NCBI GenBank assembly: GCA_008729055.1
Contig: SDUX01000001.1
Location: 310,001 to 374,000, forward strand
Source of the DNA: Pyropia haitanensis
Taxonomy: Eukaryota > Rhodophyta > Bangiophyceae > Bangiales > Bangiaceae
Direction: 5' to 3'
Length of the DNA stretch: 64,000 nucleotides
The translations under genes were made by a program, and so were the position numbers. Positions 1 to 10,055 of this stretch are shown one piece after another. The notes under the pieces are model-generated. The model was not told the origin of the DNA and did no database searches. It saw only the letters and a list, made by a program, of their open reading frames with translations. Each line of letters opens with the position of its first letter. The first letter of the stretch is position 1.

Positions 1-1
1 C

Positions 2-796
2 AAGGTTTGGACCCCTGCTGAGCTGTGGCAATGCGTTCTCGGCCAGCCGCCACGGCCGGTACATTCTCTGCTCGCACCATGGATCCCGTACGTCCTCCTC
101 TCCATCTACATTTTTGGCAAGCCACTCCTGGACCGCGCCTGCGGCGCGCTAGGCACCACTGGAAAGTCGACCCCGTTCAAGGCGGTGGCGCTGGTGCACA
201 ACCTGGCACTATGTGCCTACTCTGCGGCCACTGCATGGTACACGTGGCGGATCACCTTTTCCCAGTTCAGCCGCCTTGGCGTCGTCGAAGGCTACTGCGA
301 GGGCGGCGGCGGCTGGGAGGCCGGGCTTGGTAAGCTCGGCTTCCTCTTTTACCTTTCCAAGTATTGGGAGCTGGCGGACACGGCGCTGTTGGTGGTGAAG
401 CGGCGACAGCCTAGCTACTTGCAGGTGTACCACCACGCGGGTACGGCGTACGGAGCGTGGCTGCTGTGCTTGACGCACGTCCCCGTCATGTTCATTTTTG
501 TTGGCCTCAATGCCATCGTGCACACCATCATGTACTTTTACTACGCGGCGACTGTGTGCGGTTACCGGTTCCCCGGCAAGTCTGGCATTACCAGCATGCA
601 AATCGGTCAGTTTTACTTCGGCATCCTGATCTGCATGCCGGCCTTCTTTGTGAGGGGAGGCACTTGTACGACGAGCGCGCAGAAGGTGGCGTTGAGCTTT
701 ATGATTGCGCACGCCATCTACCTGACGAAGCTGTTCGGGGACTTTTTCCGGGAATCCTACCAGCAGAAGAGGATTGCCGCCAAGAAGGGCTTGTAG
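2..796 (+). CDS. ELO/GNS1-type very-long-chain fatty acid elongase (5' partial)
   Basis: Condensing enzyme of microsomal fatty-acid elongation (3-ketoacyl-CoA synthase of the ELO family), a polytopic ER membrane protein. The frame is open from the first bases of the window, so the N-terminus lies upstream; about 264 residues are visible. Family landmarks appear in order: KYWELADT, the histidine box LQVYHHAG, NAIVHTIMYFYYA and the TSMQIGQF segment. Gln at the first position of the histidine box (QVYHH rather than HxxHH) is common in PUFA-type elongases, so a polyunsaturated substrate is plausible but not shown. Several hydrophobic stretches fit the multi-pass fold. The C-terminus ends AAKKGL, resembling a lysine-based ER retention signal. 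The stop is TAG at 794-796. Family assignment is secure; chain-length specificity is not readable. Confidence 0.93.
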   Translation, partial: KVWTPAELWQCVLGQPPRPVHSLLAPWIPYVLLSIYIFGKPLLDRACGALGTTGKSTPFKAVALVHNLALCAYSAATAWYTWRITFSQFSRLGVVEGYCEGGGGWEAGLGKLGFLFYLSKYWELADTALLVVKRRQPSYLQVYHHAGTAYGAWLLCLTHVPVMFIFVGLNAIVHTIMYFYYAATVCGYRFPGKSGITSMQIGQFYFGILICMPAFFVRGGTCTTSAQKVALSFMIAHAIYLTKLFGDFFRESYQQKRIAAKKGL

Positions 797-2455
797 CGGC
801 GGCTGACGTGCGGCTGTGCTCCTGTCCGTGATGTTTGGCTGAGCGATGGCGTCTGGCGTGCAGCACACCGGCCGAGCATGTCGTGCAGTGGAGGTGTGGT
901 GGTCGGACACGGGTTGGGCTGATGTCTCCTTCACGTTTTGGGTGTGTGTGTGTGTGTTGCGTGTCTTTTCCTCCATGCCTTTGTTCATTTTTTTTTGTGT
1001 TGTGTGTGTGTTGTGTGTGTGTTGTGCGTCTTGTGTGTGTGTGTGTGTGTCCACGTGTCGCGTTCTTTTTTGTTGCTTCCACTTTGTCGTTGGCCCCCTG
1101 GTCGCCGGGCATCTCTTATTTTTTTGGCTCTCCTGTCTGTCGATTTCTTCATCACATTTTGTTTCTGCTGCAAGCCTGCTCGTTCGATGAAGATGGCGCG
1201 GTCGCGCTCTTTCGTTGCCCCTCTGCTCTTGTTCCGGCGTGGCTACGGACCGTTCTCCATTTTTCTCGGGAGACCATGACGACAGTTTTCTTTTCTTTTA
1301 CGGTGTCCACTGAGCCTCCTTCTTGCAGGTCGAGCGTCCTACATTGGAAAAGGAGGGCGGAGAGAGCGAAAGAAGAGTGAGAAGGCGGGCTGGGATGTGG
1401 ACGCAAAAGAACAGAGACGTAAAGCGATGTGCGGCAACCAACTTGGCATTACGGCGGAGTCACAGCAATCCCGGCTCGCATACCATCACACACGGTGGAT
1501 TGTACAGAGCGTCGACGTGCATGACAGCTGGCCAGAGGACCTTCCTCTCGCCAACCGCTTGCCTGCCCCCACGCCTCCGCCCGCCTCAGCCCGCCGTCAT
1601 GTTCATCCCTCCCAGCTAGGTCGCAAAGGAGAAGCGTGGGAGGACCGCCAGAGCCCCGCGCATCCATCCCCCCCCCCTGTAAGGCCACGCCGGCACCACC
1701 GTCGACGTGACCCCCAAACCGTCGGGCATGGTGAGCCGAGAGGGGACCCACCGGGAGCACGGCACGCCACAACAATGGCACCAGAGTGCTCACGTGATGA
1801 GCCGCCGTGGCGCCGGCCGGTGCTGACGGGAACCACACACCCTTCGGTCGGCCACAGACAATCTGGAGGTGGTCGCCCATTGACCATGCAAGCGCCGACA
1901 GCAGTGGAGGTGCACCGACGGGGGTGGTGTCGTGGACGTCAAGCGGGTGAGGGGAGGGCGTGCCGCTTACCAGGGTCGAACCGCGGCGTCCGGCAGCGAC
2001 CACGGCCTCCCAATCGCTCCCACTGTGGCCAAAGTGGGTATCGGCAATGCGGAAGCCACGTCTGCCACCCGCCACAATAAACACCACCCGCTACCCGCCG
2101 CCTAGACAGTAGGCCGCCCTCTGTGCTCGAGATGAGCACGTGTTGCCTCATCAACCGCTATCCCCACAGCAGGGGCCCATCGCCGCAGGGAGGCCATATC
2201 AGAGATTAACCATCGACAGCGACCACACAGCAGCGGCAGGAACACAGGCGGCCAGAGAGAGTAAAAGGGGCACCCCACAACGTCGGCGCTCCCTGGGGAG
2301 ACAGTACCCACCACGATGCTGGGCATGTCCCAGCGCCGCCACGTGAACGCCCCAAGCCACCGCCAATCGTCCCAGAGTACCCTGCGCATCTGCCAAATCA
2401 CACTCACACCGCCGCCCTCCCCCCCCCCAACCCATCCCTCCTTTCACTCCGTCCG
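797..2455. other. intergenic region, no confident gene
   Basis: The 3' flank of the elongase begins with T- and TG-rich DNA, then GC-rich DNA without a recognisable protein. ORFs of about 200 codons exist on both strands (around 1397-2087), but they mirror each other, the longest begins at a non-ATG codon, and none shows a known motif. Confidence 0.5.
941..1050. repeat. TG/CA microsatellite tracts
   Basis: Two TG dinucleotide tracts (about 941-958 and 996-1050) lie 150-250 bases past the elongase stop, probably in its 3' UTR. They create spurious Val/Cys ORFs. Confidence 0.85.
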
Positions 2456-3857
2456 TCACAAGCTGCCCTCCTCATCACTGTCACTGTCGCTGCTGCCGTC
2501 AGCGTCATCTTCGGCGCCCACGCCGTCCGCGGCGCCGCCACCTGTGGCGCCGCCATCCCCCCCGGGTGGCGCAAACACGCCCCCCGCGAGCGACGCCAGC
2601 CGCCCCGCACGCATCGCCTCGTCCGTAACGGCGGGAGGGACGGAGCCGCCTAACGGTTGCGGGGGAGCCCAGCCAGGGGGAGCCGCGATGGCGGGTGCCA
2701 GCCGCGCGCCCGACGCGATGAGGTCCGCCACGGGTAAGGGGTGGGCGGCGGCGGCGGCCGCGGCCGCAAGGCGCGGCCGCGCCGCGTCCAGGGCGACTTG
2801 CAGGGACGCTTCAGCAGAGGAAAGGGACGTGTGCAGGGCGGCCAGGGCGGCAGAAGTGGAGGAGAGCGTGGCGGTGAGGTGCGCAATGTGCGCGGCAGTA
2901 CGTTGGTGTTCGGTCACTGGGGGCAGGGGAAAAGGAGAGAACACGTACACGGGCCGGTAGGTCGATGCAAGATAGGCACATGGGAGACGGGTGGCCCAGT
3001 CAGAAACACGTCCCGGCGTGGCCCCTGCAGCGCACACCCGCACCAGTACATTCGCACCCGCCTGGCTAGAGGAAAGGCCACCCACACGAGAACGCGTCAG
3101 AGCCCTAAACGCACATTCATCCAGGAGCGCGCGGAGGACGCGTTGCCGACCGAGGAGTGCCTCCATCACCTGCTCTGGCTGCATCACCGCATCGTTGCTC
3201 ATGCTGGTGCCCATGTAGGCCCGCCGCCCGCCAAGGGGGCATCCAACCATCGCCACCACCAACGCCGCAACAACAAAAAGCATAGCCACCCGACGCTCGA
3301 CAGGTACAGGCGTCAGCTGCTGACCTCGCAAGCAGTCCAGGAGGTCTCGATGACAGTGCGCGCGTCCAGCGCATCACTCCCACCTACCCTCTCCCCGCCT
3401 TCCCTACCTCGCCCCCTGGCATACAAGCCAGACTGGCACCAAACCGGAGCCCGGCCACAGAATGAGAAAAGCACCACAAAAAGGGCCCAACCATGGCACA
3501 AGAACAGAAAGAGAAGACTCAAGAGGCGTACCGCCCCGCCACCAGCGCGTCGACCGACTCGAAAAGGCGGGAGACGAGCGCACGGCACTCGCGCAGGACG
3601 GTGCGGGTGCGGTCCCGTACGGGCACCGCCGGGTCAAAGTCCCGCGCTGCGCCCGCGCCGGCCACGGCCGTTGCCACACCAGCCGCCGTGCCACCGCCGC
3701 CGCCGCCGCCGCCGCCGGCCTTACCCCGCCCGCCCCCGACGCCCGCCTTCATTCCCGCCCGCCCGCCGCCGCCGCCGGCCGGCGGTCCACCGCGCAGGCC
3801 GGCCGAGACGTCAGCAGCCGACAGCGGCCGCGCGGTCTTGATAGAGCGGGTTGCCAT
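2456..3857 (-). CDS. MED4: Mediator complex subunit 4 (MED4), three exons
   Basis: Core middle-module subunit of Mediator, which bridges transcription factors and RNA polymerase II in the nucleus. I model exons 3857-3532, 3203-3115 and 2916-2456, giving 291 residues; human MED4 is 270. Intron 2 has a GTGCGT donor and a CCCCCAG acceptor and joins RALLDE to LTEHQR in phase. Intron 1 has a GTACGC donor and an ACCAG acceptor. The three lengths sum to a multiple of three. The order matches MED4: an N-terminal helix (RTVLRECRALVSRLFESV), a coiled coil (TEHQRTAAHIAHLTA onward), then the conserved block PVADLIASGARLAPAIAAPP with PPAVTDEAMRAGRL, and an acidic Ser/Asp/Glu tail. The start is the ATG at 3857, beginning MATRSIKTARPL. 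The exact acceptor of intron 1 is the least certain point. Confidence 0.77.
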
Positions 3858-4334
3858 CTTGGGGCGGTCAAGTGCAGACAAGGACAACGACGGGGGGACG
3901 TGCACCGCGACGAGGGGACGGCTGGGGTGACGGCATCGCAGCAGCACGGCCGGGGCGCGCGCTCGGCGATGCAAGACGCAAAAGAGCGGAACGTGGCTAC
4001 GGGAACTTTACTGCCACGTGTGACAAAAACAATAAATTCTCACGTACGAGTTACGATACGCGGCTACTTTGAAGCTGTACATTCATTGCGTCACAACGCA
4101 CTTTGAATATAATTATTGAGCCAATGAACATTTGCCTCATAATTCTTCAATGGCCGTATGTGTACTAACTCCCCCTGGCTGAGACCAGGTGTGAGCTTTG
4201 CTCAAATCTAATCATTCTTGTGAATTCTCCCATTTGTATGCAATGATTCTGAACGAGGTCTGCGAAATGCACTCAAGGAACCTCGCGGTCCAACGCTCGT
4301 GCGTTGTTCGCCGCGGTCGTCTTCTCGGTGAGCC
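3858..4334. other. AT-richer intergenic segment
   Basis: This stretch between MED4 and AATF has much lower GC than its surroundings, especially 4020-4320. It holds the MED4 5' flank and the AATF 3' flank. I see no gene, no clear repeat and no recognisable promoter box. Confidence 0.5.
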
Positions 4335-5201
4335 TCAAACAATTTGATGATCAGAAAGAGAGTATTGGAGCATCACGTGCTCCACTTCACTGTCGTGTTT
4401 TCGTATGGCTTCAGTCACCAGTGCTTCATCGTACATAACACCTCGGAAGTCGTATGTCTGCAGAAACCGCTGTACTGGGTGTGTGGCGCAGGTGTCGTCG
4501 CCTGCCGTTACGCCCACCCGACCCCCCTCCGCCACTGCCCCCATCATGCCCGCTTTTGCCGCCGCCGCCGGCCCGCGCCAAATAGCCCCCAATGACCTCC
4601 TCCATACCCGGCGGCACGTCCCCCCCCGGGGGGCCAAAAAGCCGACCAGCTTCTCGTGCACGTCGTAGCGGATGGCGCGGCCCTTGGACCGCCGCCGCCC
4701 ATCGTCGCCCACGTAGCCCCGCGCGCGGCTGTTGGACGCCGCCCGTGCGCGGCGGACGGCGAGCGCACCCGCGCCGGCGCCGACGCCGAGGCCCCCCCCG
4801 GCACCCCCGCCGGCGCCCGCCCCACCGCGCCCACCCGCCGCGGGGCCGTCCACCACCTCCCGCAGCAGCTGCTGGTAAAAGTCCCCGTCGTCGTACACCT
4901 CGGCGGCCGCCGCGGCCTCGGCAGCGTCCGCGGCGGCGGTGGCGGCAGCCGCACCCGGGGGGGGCACCGCCAGCAGCGGCGAGCGGTCGCCGTCGACGCC
5001 GTCGCCGCGGTCGCCCGGCCCGGCTTCCCCCCCCTGCGCGTCGGCGGGGGCGGCCGCGCGGGCCTTTTTGGCCCGCCGCCCATCGTCCAGGCCAATGACC
5101 ACCGCCCGCGACCGGCGAACGCGGGTCCGCTCAATGAGCCGAGGGGCGTCTGCCAGCATCCGCGCAATCTGGACCGACGGCGGCTGGTGGAGGGCCGACA
5201 G

Positions 5202-5249
<48 letters not shown>

Positions 5250-6356
5250 CATCGACTCGCGCACCGCCGCCGCCCACTCATCCGCAACGCGGTCACGCCA
5301 GGGCGCCAGCGCGGCCATCAGCGCGCCCAGGGCGGGCGTCGGGTCCGCCGCGTCGGCGGGTGCCCCCCCGCGGGCGCCGCCTGCCGGCGGCGGCGCGGGT
5401 GGAGCCACCGGCGGGGCCACAAACGACGCCGACGCGGCCGCCATGCGGCCCTGCAGCGCCACAATGGCGGTGGAGAGGCGCGCCAGCGCCGCCGCCGCCG
5501 CCGCGCTGTCGGCCGCCACGTCCACGCCGCCGGCCGCGGCGGGCGCCGCGGCGCGGAGGGCGGCCCAGACGGGCGCGCCGGGCGCGCCCGTTGGCAGCCG
5601 CGCCGACGCGGCGAGCGCCGGCTGCAGGCGCATCCGCAGCCGCAGGGCCGCATCGTGGGCGTCCTGCAGAGCGGCGGGGGGGGGAGAAAAGGGGGGGGGG
5701 GGAAGACAGGCAACGGGGGCAACAGAAAAACAAAGCCCATACGGACGGGCGGGAGAGCGCCCCCGTGGCCAGCGCGGACCAACCCCAGGACGTCAGCAAC
5801 ACGCCACACCCAGAGCCCCCAAGCCACCACACCATCACCGCCGGCGGGTGCGCCAGCACGGGATACGCCCTCCGCGACGGGTCGCCGCGGCCGCCTCTGC
5901 CAACGCGTGCACCCCCCCTCCCTCCCCCGGGTACCCCACGGGCAGCCGACCACACTCCGCCACGCATCCCCCCTCCCCCCCCCCCCCCCCCCCCCCCCGC
6001 CCCCCCCCCCGCCATCCCCCCCTCCTCCCCCCTCGCTCACGCACCTGCTGCGCCGCCACCGCCGTCGCCGCCCGGCGCTCCCTCGCCGCCGACGCTGCCA
6101 GCGCGGCGGCGGCGGCGGCCTCGCCGTCGCGCAGCGACGCGAGCTCCCCCGCCAGGCGGGCCACCTCCGCCGCGTCCGCGGCGGCGGCGGCGGCGGCGGC
6201 GGCCGCCCAGCCGGGGGCGGCCGCCGCCGGCAGTGGTGGCGGCGGTGACCGTGACGACGGGCGGCGGCGGCCGCCGGCGGCGCCCGCGGGGGAGCCCCCG
6301 TCTGACGACGTGTCGTCGGTCCCCGCCCAGGGCGGCTGGTCCGAGGAGGAGGACAT
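4335..6356 (-). CDS. AATF/Bfr2 (TRAUB-domain) ribosome-biogenesis protein, two exons
   Basis: Nucleolar protein of the small-subunit processome (yeast Bfr2, animal AATF/Che-1). Exon 1 is 6356-6045 (104 codons, ATG at 6356). The intron has donor GTGCGTGAG and acceptor CTCTGCAG. Exon 2 starts at 5663. The joined helix ends AAQQ-DAHDAALRLRMRLQPAL, which matches the family segment before the LP turn. Hallmark TRAUB motifs follow: YDDGDFYQQLLREVVD and KGRAIRYDVHEKLVGFLAP. The literal frame runs to 4335 (546 aa). Just after GFLAP, at an 8-base C run (4620-4627), one extra base would switch to PPGMEEVIGGYLARAG, which resembles the expected C-terminal pattern, and end at 4426 (516 aa). I favour that version. 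Poly-Gly and poly-Ala insertions fill the linkers. Confidence 0.86.
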
Positions 6357-6946
6357 GGCGCGCACGGCGCCGGAAGGAAGGGGCGGAGGGAGTGAACAGG
6401 GGGGTACGCCAGGAGCGCAGAGGAAAAAAAAAAGGAACAGAACAAGAGGGCCTGGGAGACTGGGAAACCACCGCCGCGCCGAGACGCGGGTGGCAGCCGC
6501 CGCCAGACGCGGGTGCAACCACAAAGGAGACGCGCGTGCGCACGACGGCGGCTGGCCCTTGCCCCGGCGACCAAGACGCGCCGCGAGCAAACGGGCGCGC
6601 ACGGGCGCGTCGACGGCGACCAACCAGTGTAGCCCCCCTAGACGGCCCACCACTCTCCCTCCTCAATGGGCTTGACCACTTGATAACTACTCGGATGTGC
6701 GTCGGCGGATCACGGCCTCGCCCTCAACGGCGGTGCGGTCGCGGCTTTGACAGCTTCTCGCCACCCGGGCAAAAGACCGCCGACGCCCCACCACCGCCGC
6801 TGTCCAGGCGTCTGCCATCCACCCCTCCCCCCCCCCTCCCCCCCCCCTCCCCCCCCCTCCCCCCCCCCTCCCCCCCCCTCCCGCCCCCCTCTCCCCCCCA
6901 TCCCCTCCCCTCCCCCTTCCCGCCAACCGCGGCGGCGGCCGCGACG
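6357..6946. other. divergent intergenic region between AATF and the Rpp38-like gene
   Basis: Probable shared upstream region of two divergently transcribed genes. It is GC-rich, with a C/T minisatellite close to the Rpp38-like start. No TATA-like box is evident. Confidence 0.5.
6826..6900. repeat. C(7-9)T minisatellite
   Basis: Seven or more imperfect copies of an 8-9 base unit (a C run followed by T) lie 50-120 bases before the proposed start of the Rpp38-like gene. The minus strand is a run of G tracts able to form G-quadruplexes. Confidence 0.8.
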
Positions 6947-7620
6947 ATGCCCCCCCCCCCACCCCCCCCCAAACACCCCGGAAGCGCCCCCCCCCCCTCT
7001 TCTCCCCCCCCCCCCCCCCCCCCCCCGCCACCCCCACGCCCGCCACCCGCCGCGCGGGCCTCCACGCGGTCCTCGCCTCCCCCTACCACGTGCCGCTGCC
7101 GGCGACCGCCGCCGCCGCCGCCGCCGCCGCGGTCGCCGCCGCGCTCGCCGCGGCGGTGCCGGCGCCGCCGCCACGGCGCGGCGGGTGGGTGACGCCGGGC
7201 GGGGCCGCGGGCCGCCGCCGCCGCCGCCGCCGCCGCCGCGGCGGCGGCGGCGGCCACCCTTGTGGCGAGCAGGCCCAGCGGGGGGGGGGTGGTGTGCAAG
7301 GAGAGGGAAGCGGAGATGAGGGGGGGGGGGAGGGGGGGGCGGCGGCTGGCCGCCGCGAGCGGGACGGCCCCGCCGCGCGGCGTGCGGACGGCGACGGCGC
7401 CGCCGCCGCCGTCGGCGGCGGGCGTGGCGCCGCCACCCCTGCCGCTGCTGCCGCGGCGGTGGACGACGGCGGCGGCGGCGGCGGCGGCGGTGGCGTGGTG
7501 ACGCCGGCAGGGTCGGCCGGCGGGGGTCCACCCGCCGGCGTGGCCGCGGCGGCCGCCCCGGCGGTCGCCGTCGCCGCCGCGGCGCCCGCCGCTGGCGGCC
7601 TCGCCGCGATGGACGTGGAC

Positions 7621-7670
<50 letters not shown>

Positions 7671-7854
7671 TGCTGCACCGCGGCTGGGCGCACCGCGAAC
7701 CGGCGGCGCCGCTCGGGGGGCGGCCGGCGCGGCCGGCGCCCCCGCGGCGTCGACGGCCATGGAGGTGGACCACCCGCCCGCCGTGGCCGCCGCCGCCGCG
7801 GACGCCACCGCCGCCGCCGCCGACACCCCGGTCGTCACGGCGGACGCCCCGCCG

Positions 7855-7886
<32 letters not shown>

Positions 7887-8357
7887 CGCCCCGCCCCCCC
7901 CCGGCGGCGGCGTCCCGGCTGGGCCAAGCCCCCCCGGCTGCTGTTTGGCGTCAACGAGGTGACGCGGGCGGCCGAGGCCGGCGGCCTCGCCGCCGCGGTC
8001 ATTGACCGGGGCGCGCCGCTGGCGGCCGTCCTCACCGCCCACCTCCCCGCCCTGTGCTACGTCCGGCGGGTGCCGCTGGCCGCGGTTGGGGGGGGCGGGG
8101 GGGGGGGGGGGGCGCCCGCCGCTGCAGGGGGCGCCGCCGGCCTCGCCGGCGTGACCGGCCTGGCCCGGGTGCTGGCGGTGGGGGTGGCGGTGGCGTCCCC
8201 ACCCACTGGGGACGGGGAGGCCGGCGGGGGGGGGGAGGCCGACGCGGCCGCCGAAGGGGTGGTGCGGGCCATCGCGGCCGCCGCCCCTGCAGTGTCGTAC
8301 GCGTGGCTCGACGGGCTGCGGGCGCGGCTGCCCGGGGGGGGAGCCGCCCCTGCCTGA
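6947..8357 (+). CDS. L7Ae-superfamily protein, RNase P/MRP subunit Rpp38/Pop3-like (frame broken at C runs)
   Basis: The C-terminal block LLFGVNEVTRAAEAGGLAAA followed by LTAHLPALCYVRRVPLAAV has the layout of Rpp38-type L7Ae proteins, which bind kink-turn RNA in RNase P and RNase MRP. Upstream, VLASPYHVPLP resembles the short conserved N-terminal segment of that family. These parts lie in three frames joined by C runs: a 23-base run at 7004-7026 and a 7-base run at 7929-7935. Adding one base to each gives a single frame of 471 codons. Between the blocks is a long Ala/Gly/Pro linker with two DVD/EVDH-like acidic spots. The ATG at 6947 opens a Pro-rich leader and is tentative. It converges on ispH with 264 bases between stops. 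Any L7Ae protein is an alternative to Rpp38. Confidence 0.6.
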
Positions 8358-8621
8358 GCATAGGCTGCGGGCCCGTTGGGGTGGGGGGGTGGCGTATGGA
8401 GCGGCCGCCGCGACCCAAGCGTTGGGCACTCGGACAAGCGAAAGCAGTGGCAATGGGGTCGCCCACGAGGCGACAAGCCGCGGCGGCAACGGGACGCACT
8501 CCACCCAACCAAAGCAAGAACAGGTGTAGGTACAAAAAATGACACGGAGAGCGCCCCAGCCCGCAGACACAAGGAGAAAAAACGGAAAGAAGTACACAAA
8601 CAAGCAGCACAACGCCCACAC

Positions 8622-10055
8622 TCACGCACGGGCCCCTACTGGGACGCCCGCCGACAGCTTGTGGATCATAAACAGGCGCTCCAGCACGTCTTCCACCACC
8701 CTGTCCGGCGTGGACGCCCCCGACGTCACGCCAATGGTCACAGGCCCCGCCGGGAGGAAGCCGTCCACGACATGCTCCTCCCCGTCTGAGGAACGATAGC
8801 GGATGCGGTTCTCGGGCGCCACGCAATCGGCGCTGTCCACCCAGTACGAGGTCACCCCGGCGTGCTCGGCCATCTCCTGCAGGTGGCTCGTGTTGGACGA
8901 GTTGAAGCCCCCAATGACGACGACCAAGTCCACGTCGCCCGCGTCAAGGAGCTCAACCATCGCGTCCTGCCGCTCCTGCGTCGCGTCGCAGATGGTGTCA
9001 TACGCGACAAAGCGCTTGGCCAACTCCGACGGGCCGTACCGCACCAGCATCGTCTTCTCAAAGAGCTTGCCAATCGCGGCCGTCTCTGACTTGAGCATCG
9101 TCGTCTGGTTGGCCACCCCCACCGCGCTGAGGTCCGTGTCCGGGTCAAAGCCCGCGCTCATGGCGTTGGAAAACTTGGCCAAAAACTCGTCCCGGTCCCC
9201 GCCGCCCAGAATGTAGTCGGCCACGTACTGCGCCTCGGTCATGTTGGCAACCACCAGGTACTTGTCTGCAAACGAAGCGGTCGCAATGGTCTCCTCGTGG
9301 CCCCACTTGCCGTGGATCACCGACGTGCACGCCGCACGCTTGTGCTTGTCAAGGGTGCCCCACACCTTGGACACCCACGGGCAGGTGGTGTCCACAATCT
9401 GGCAGCCCGTCTCGGTGAGGAACTGCATCTCCTCCAGGGTGGCCCCAAAGGCGGGCAGGATCACCACGTCCCCGGCGGCCACACCAGACAGGTCCTTCAC
9501 CATCCCCTCCTGCGGGACAAACAGGACGCCCATCTCCCGCAGCCGCGCATTCACGCTCGGGTTGTGGATGATCTCATTCGTAATCCAGATGCGCTCGCCG
9601 GGAAACTGCCGGCGGGTCTCGTACGCCATCGCGACGGCGCGCTCCACCCCCCAACAAAACCCGTACGCCTTGGCCAGCTTGACCGTCACCCCTCCCCGCA
9701 CAACGGTGTAGGCGGCGGCGCGGAGCTCGGCAATGAGCTCCGACGTGAACTCGGTGGTCATTTCCGCCTTGACCAGCTCCGCCGTGTCCTTGAAGCCCTT
9801 CCGGTTGAACTTGTCGCCCGACACAATGGCGCGCCGGAGGGCGCGCTTGGAGTTCTCCTCCGCGGCCATGCGCAGGGTGGAACTCCTGCGGACGTCATCG
9901 GGGTTGCGGGTGGATGGCAAGGACAGCCCAGGCACCAGGGGGGGTGGGGGACAGGGGCGGCAGGTGGAGACAAAGGCGGAGCTGCGCAGGCGAGCCGCCT
10001 CGAGGGGACGCAGGGGGGAGCCCGCCGTGGCGGCAAAGGCCGGGGAAGAAGTCAT
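8622..10055 (-). CDS. ispH: 4-hydroxy-3-methylbut-2-enyl diphosphate reductase (IspH/HDR), plastid-targeted
   Basis: Last enzyme of the plastid MEP pathway, reducing HMBPP to IPP and DMAPP with a [4Fe-4S] cluster. It is intronless, 477 residues from the ATG at 10055. Residues 1 to about 60 form a Ser/Ala/Arg/Pro-rich chloroplast transit-like peptide. The plant/cyanobacterial N-terminal extension ([10 protein letters not shown]) follows. The three cluster cysteines are Cys134 in [10 protein letters not shown], Cys225 in DTTCPWVSK and Cys356 in [11 protein letters not shown]. Other family blocks are [41 protein letters not shown] and [10 protein letters not shown]. All key residues are present, and the frame is intact despite the surrounding homopolymers. 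An upstream extension of the frame lacks conservation features, so the ATG preceding [11 protein letters not shown] is preferred. Confidence 0.98.
   Translation of the reverse strand: MTSSPAFAATAGSPLRPLEAARLRSSAFVSTCRPCPPPPLVPGLSLPSTRNPDDVRRSSTLRMAAEENSKRALRRAIVSGDKFNRKGFKDTAELVKAEMTTEFTSELIAELRAAAYTVVRGGVTVKLAKAYGFCWGVERAVAMAYETRRQFPGERIWITNEIIHNPSVNARLREMGVLFVPQEGMVKDLSGVAAGDVVILPAFGATLEEMQFLTETGCQIVDTTCPWVSKVWGTLDKHKRAACTSVIHGKWGHEETIATASFADKYLVVANMTEAQYVADYILGGGDRDEFLAKFSNAMSAGFDPDTDLSAVGVANQTTMLKSETAAIGKLFEKTMLVRYGPSELAKRFVAYDTICDATQERQDAMVELLDAGDVDLVVVIGGFNSSNTSHLQEMAEHAGVTSYWVDSADCVAPENRIRYRSSDGEEHVVDGFLPAGPVTIGVTSGASTPDRVVEDVLERLFMIHKLSAGVPVGARA

Noticed and set aside
941..1050. Val/Cys-rich membrane-like small ORFs
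   Set aside because: They are translations of the TG microsatellite.
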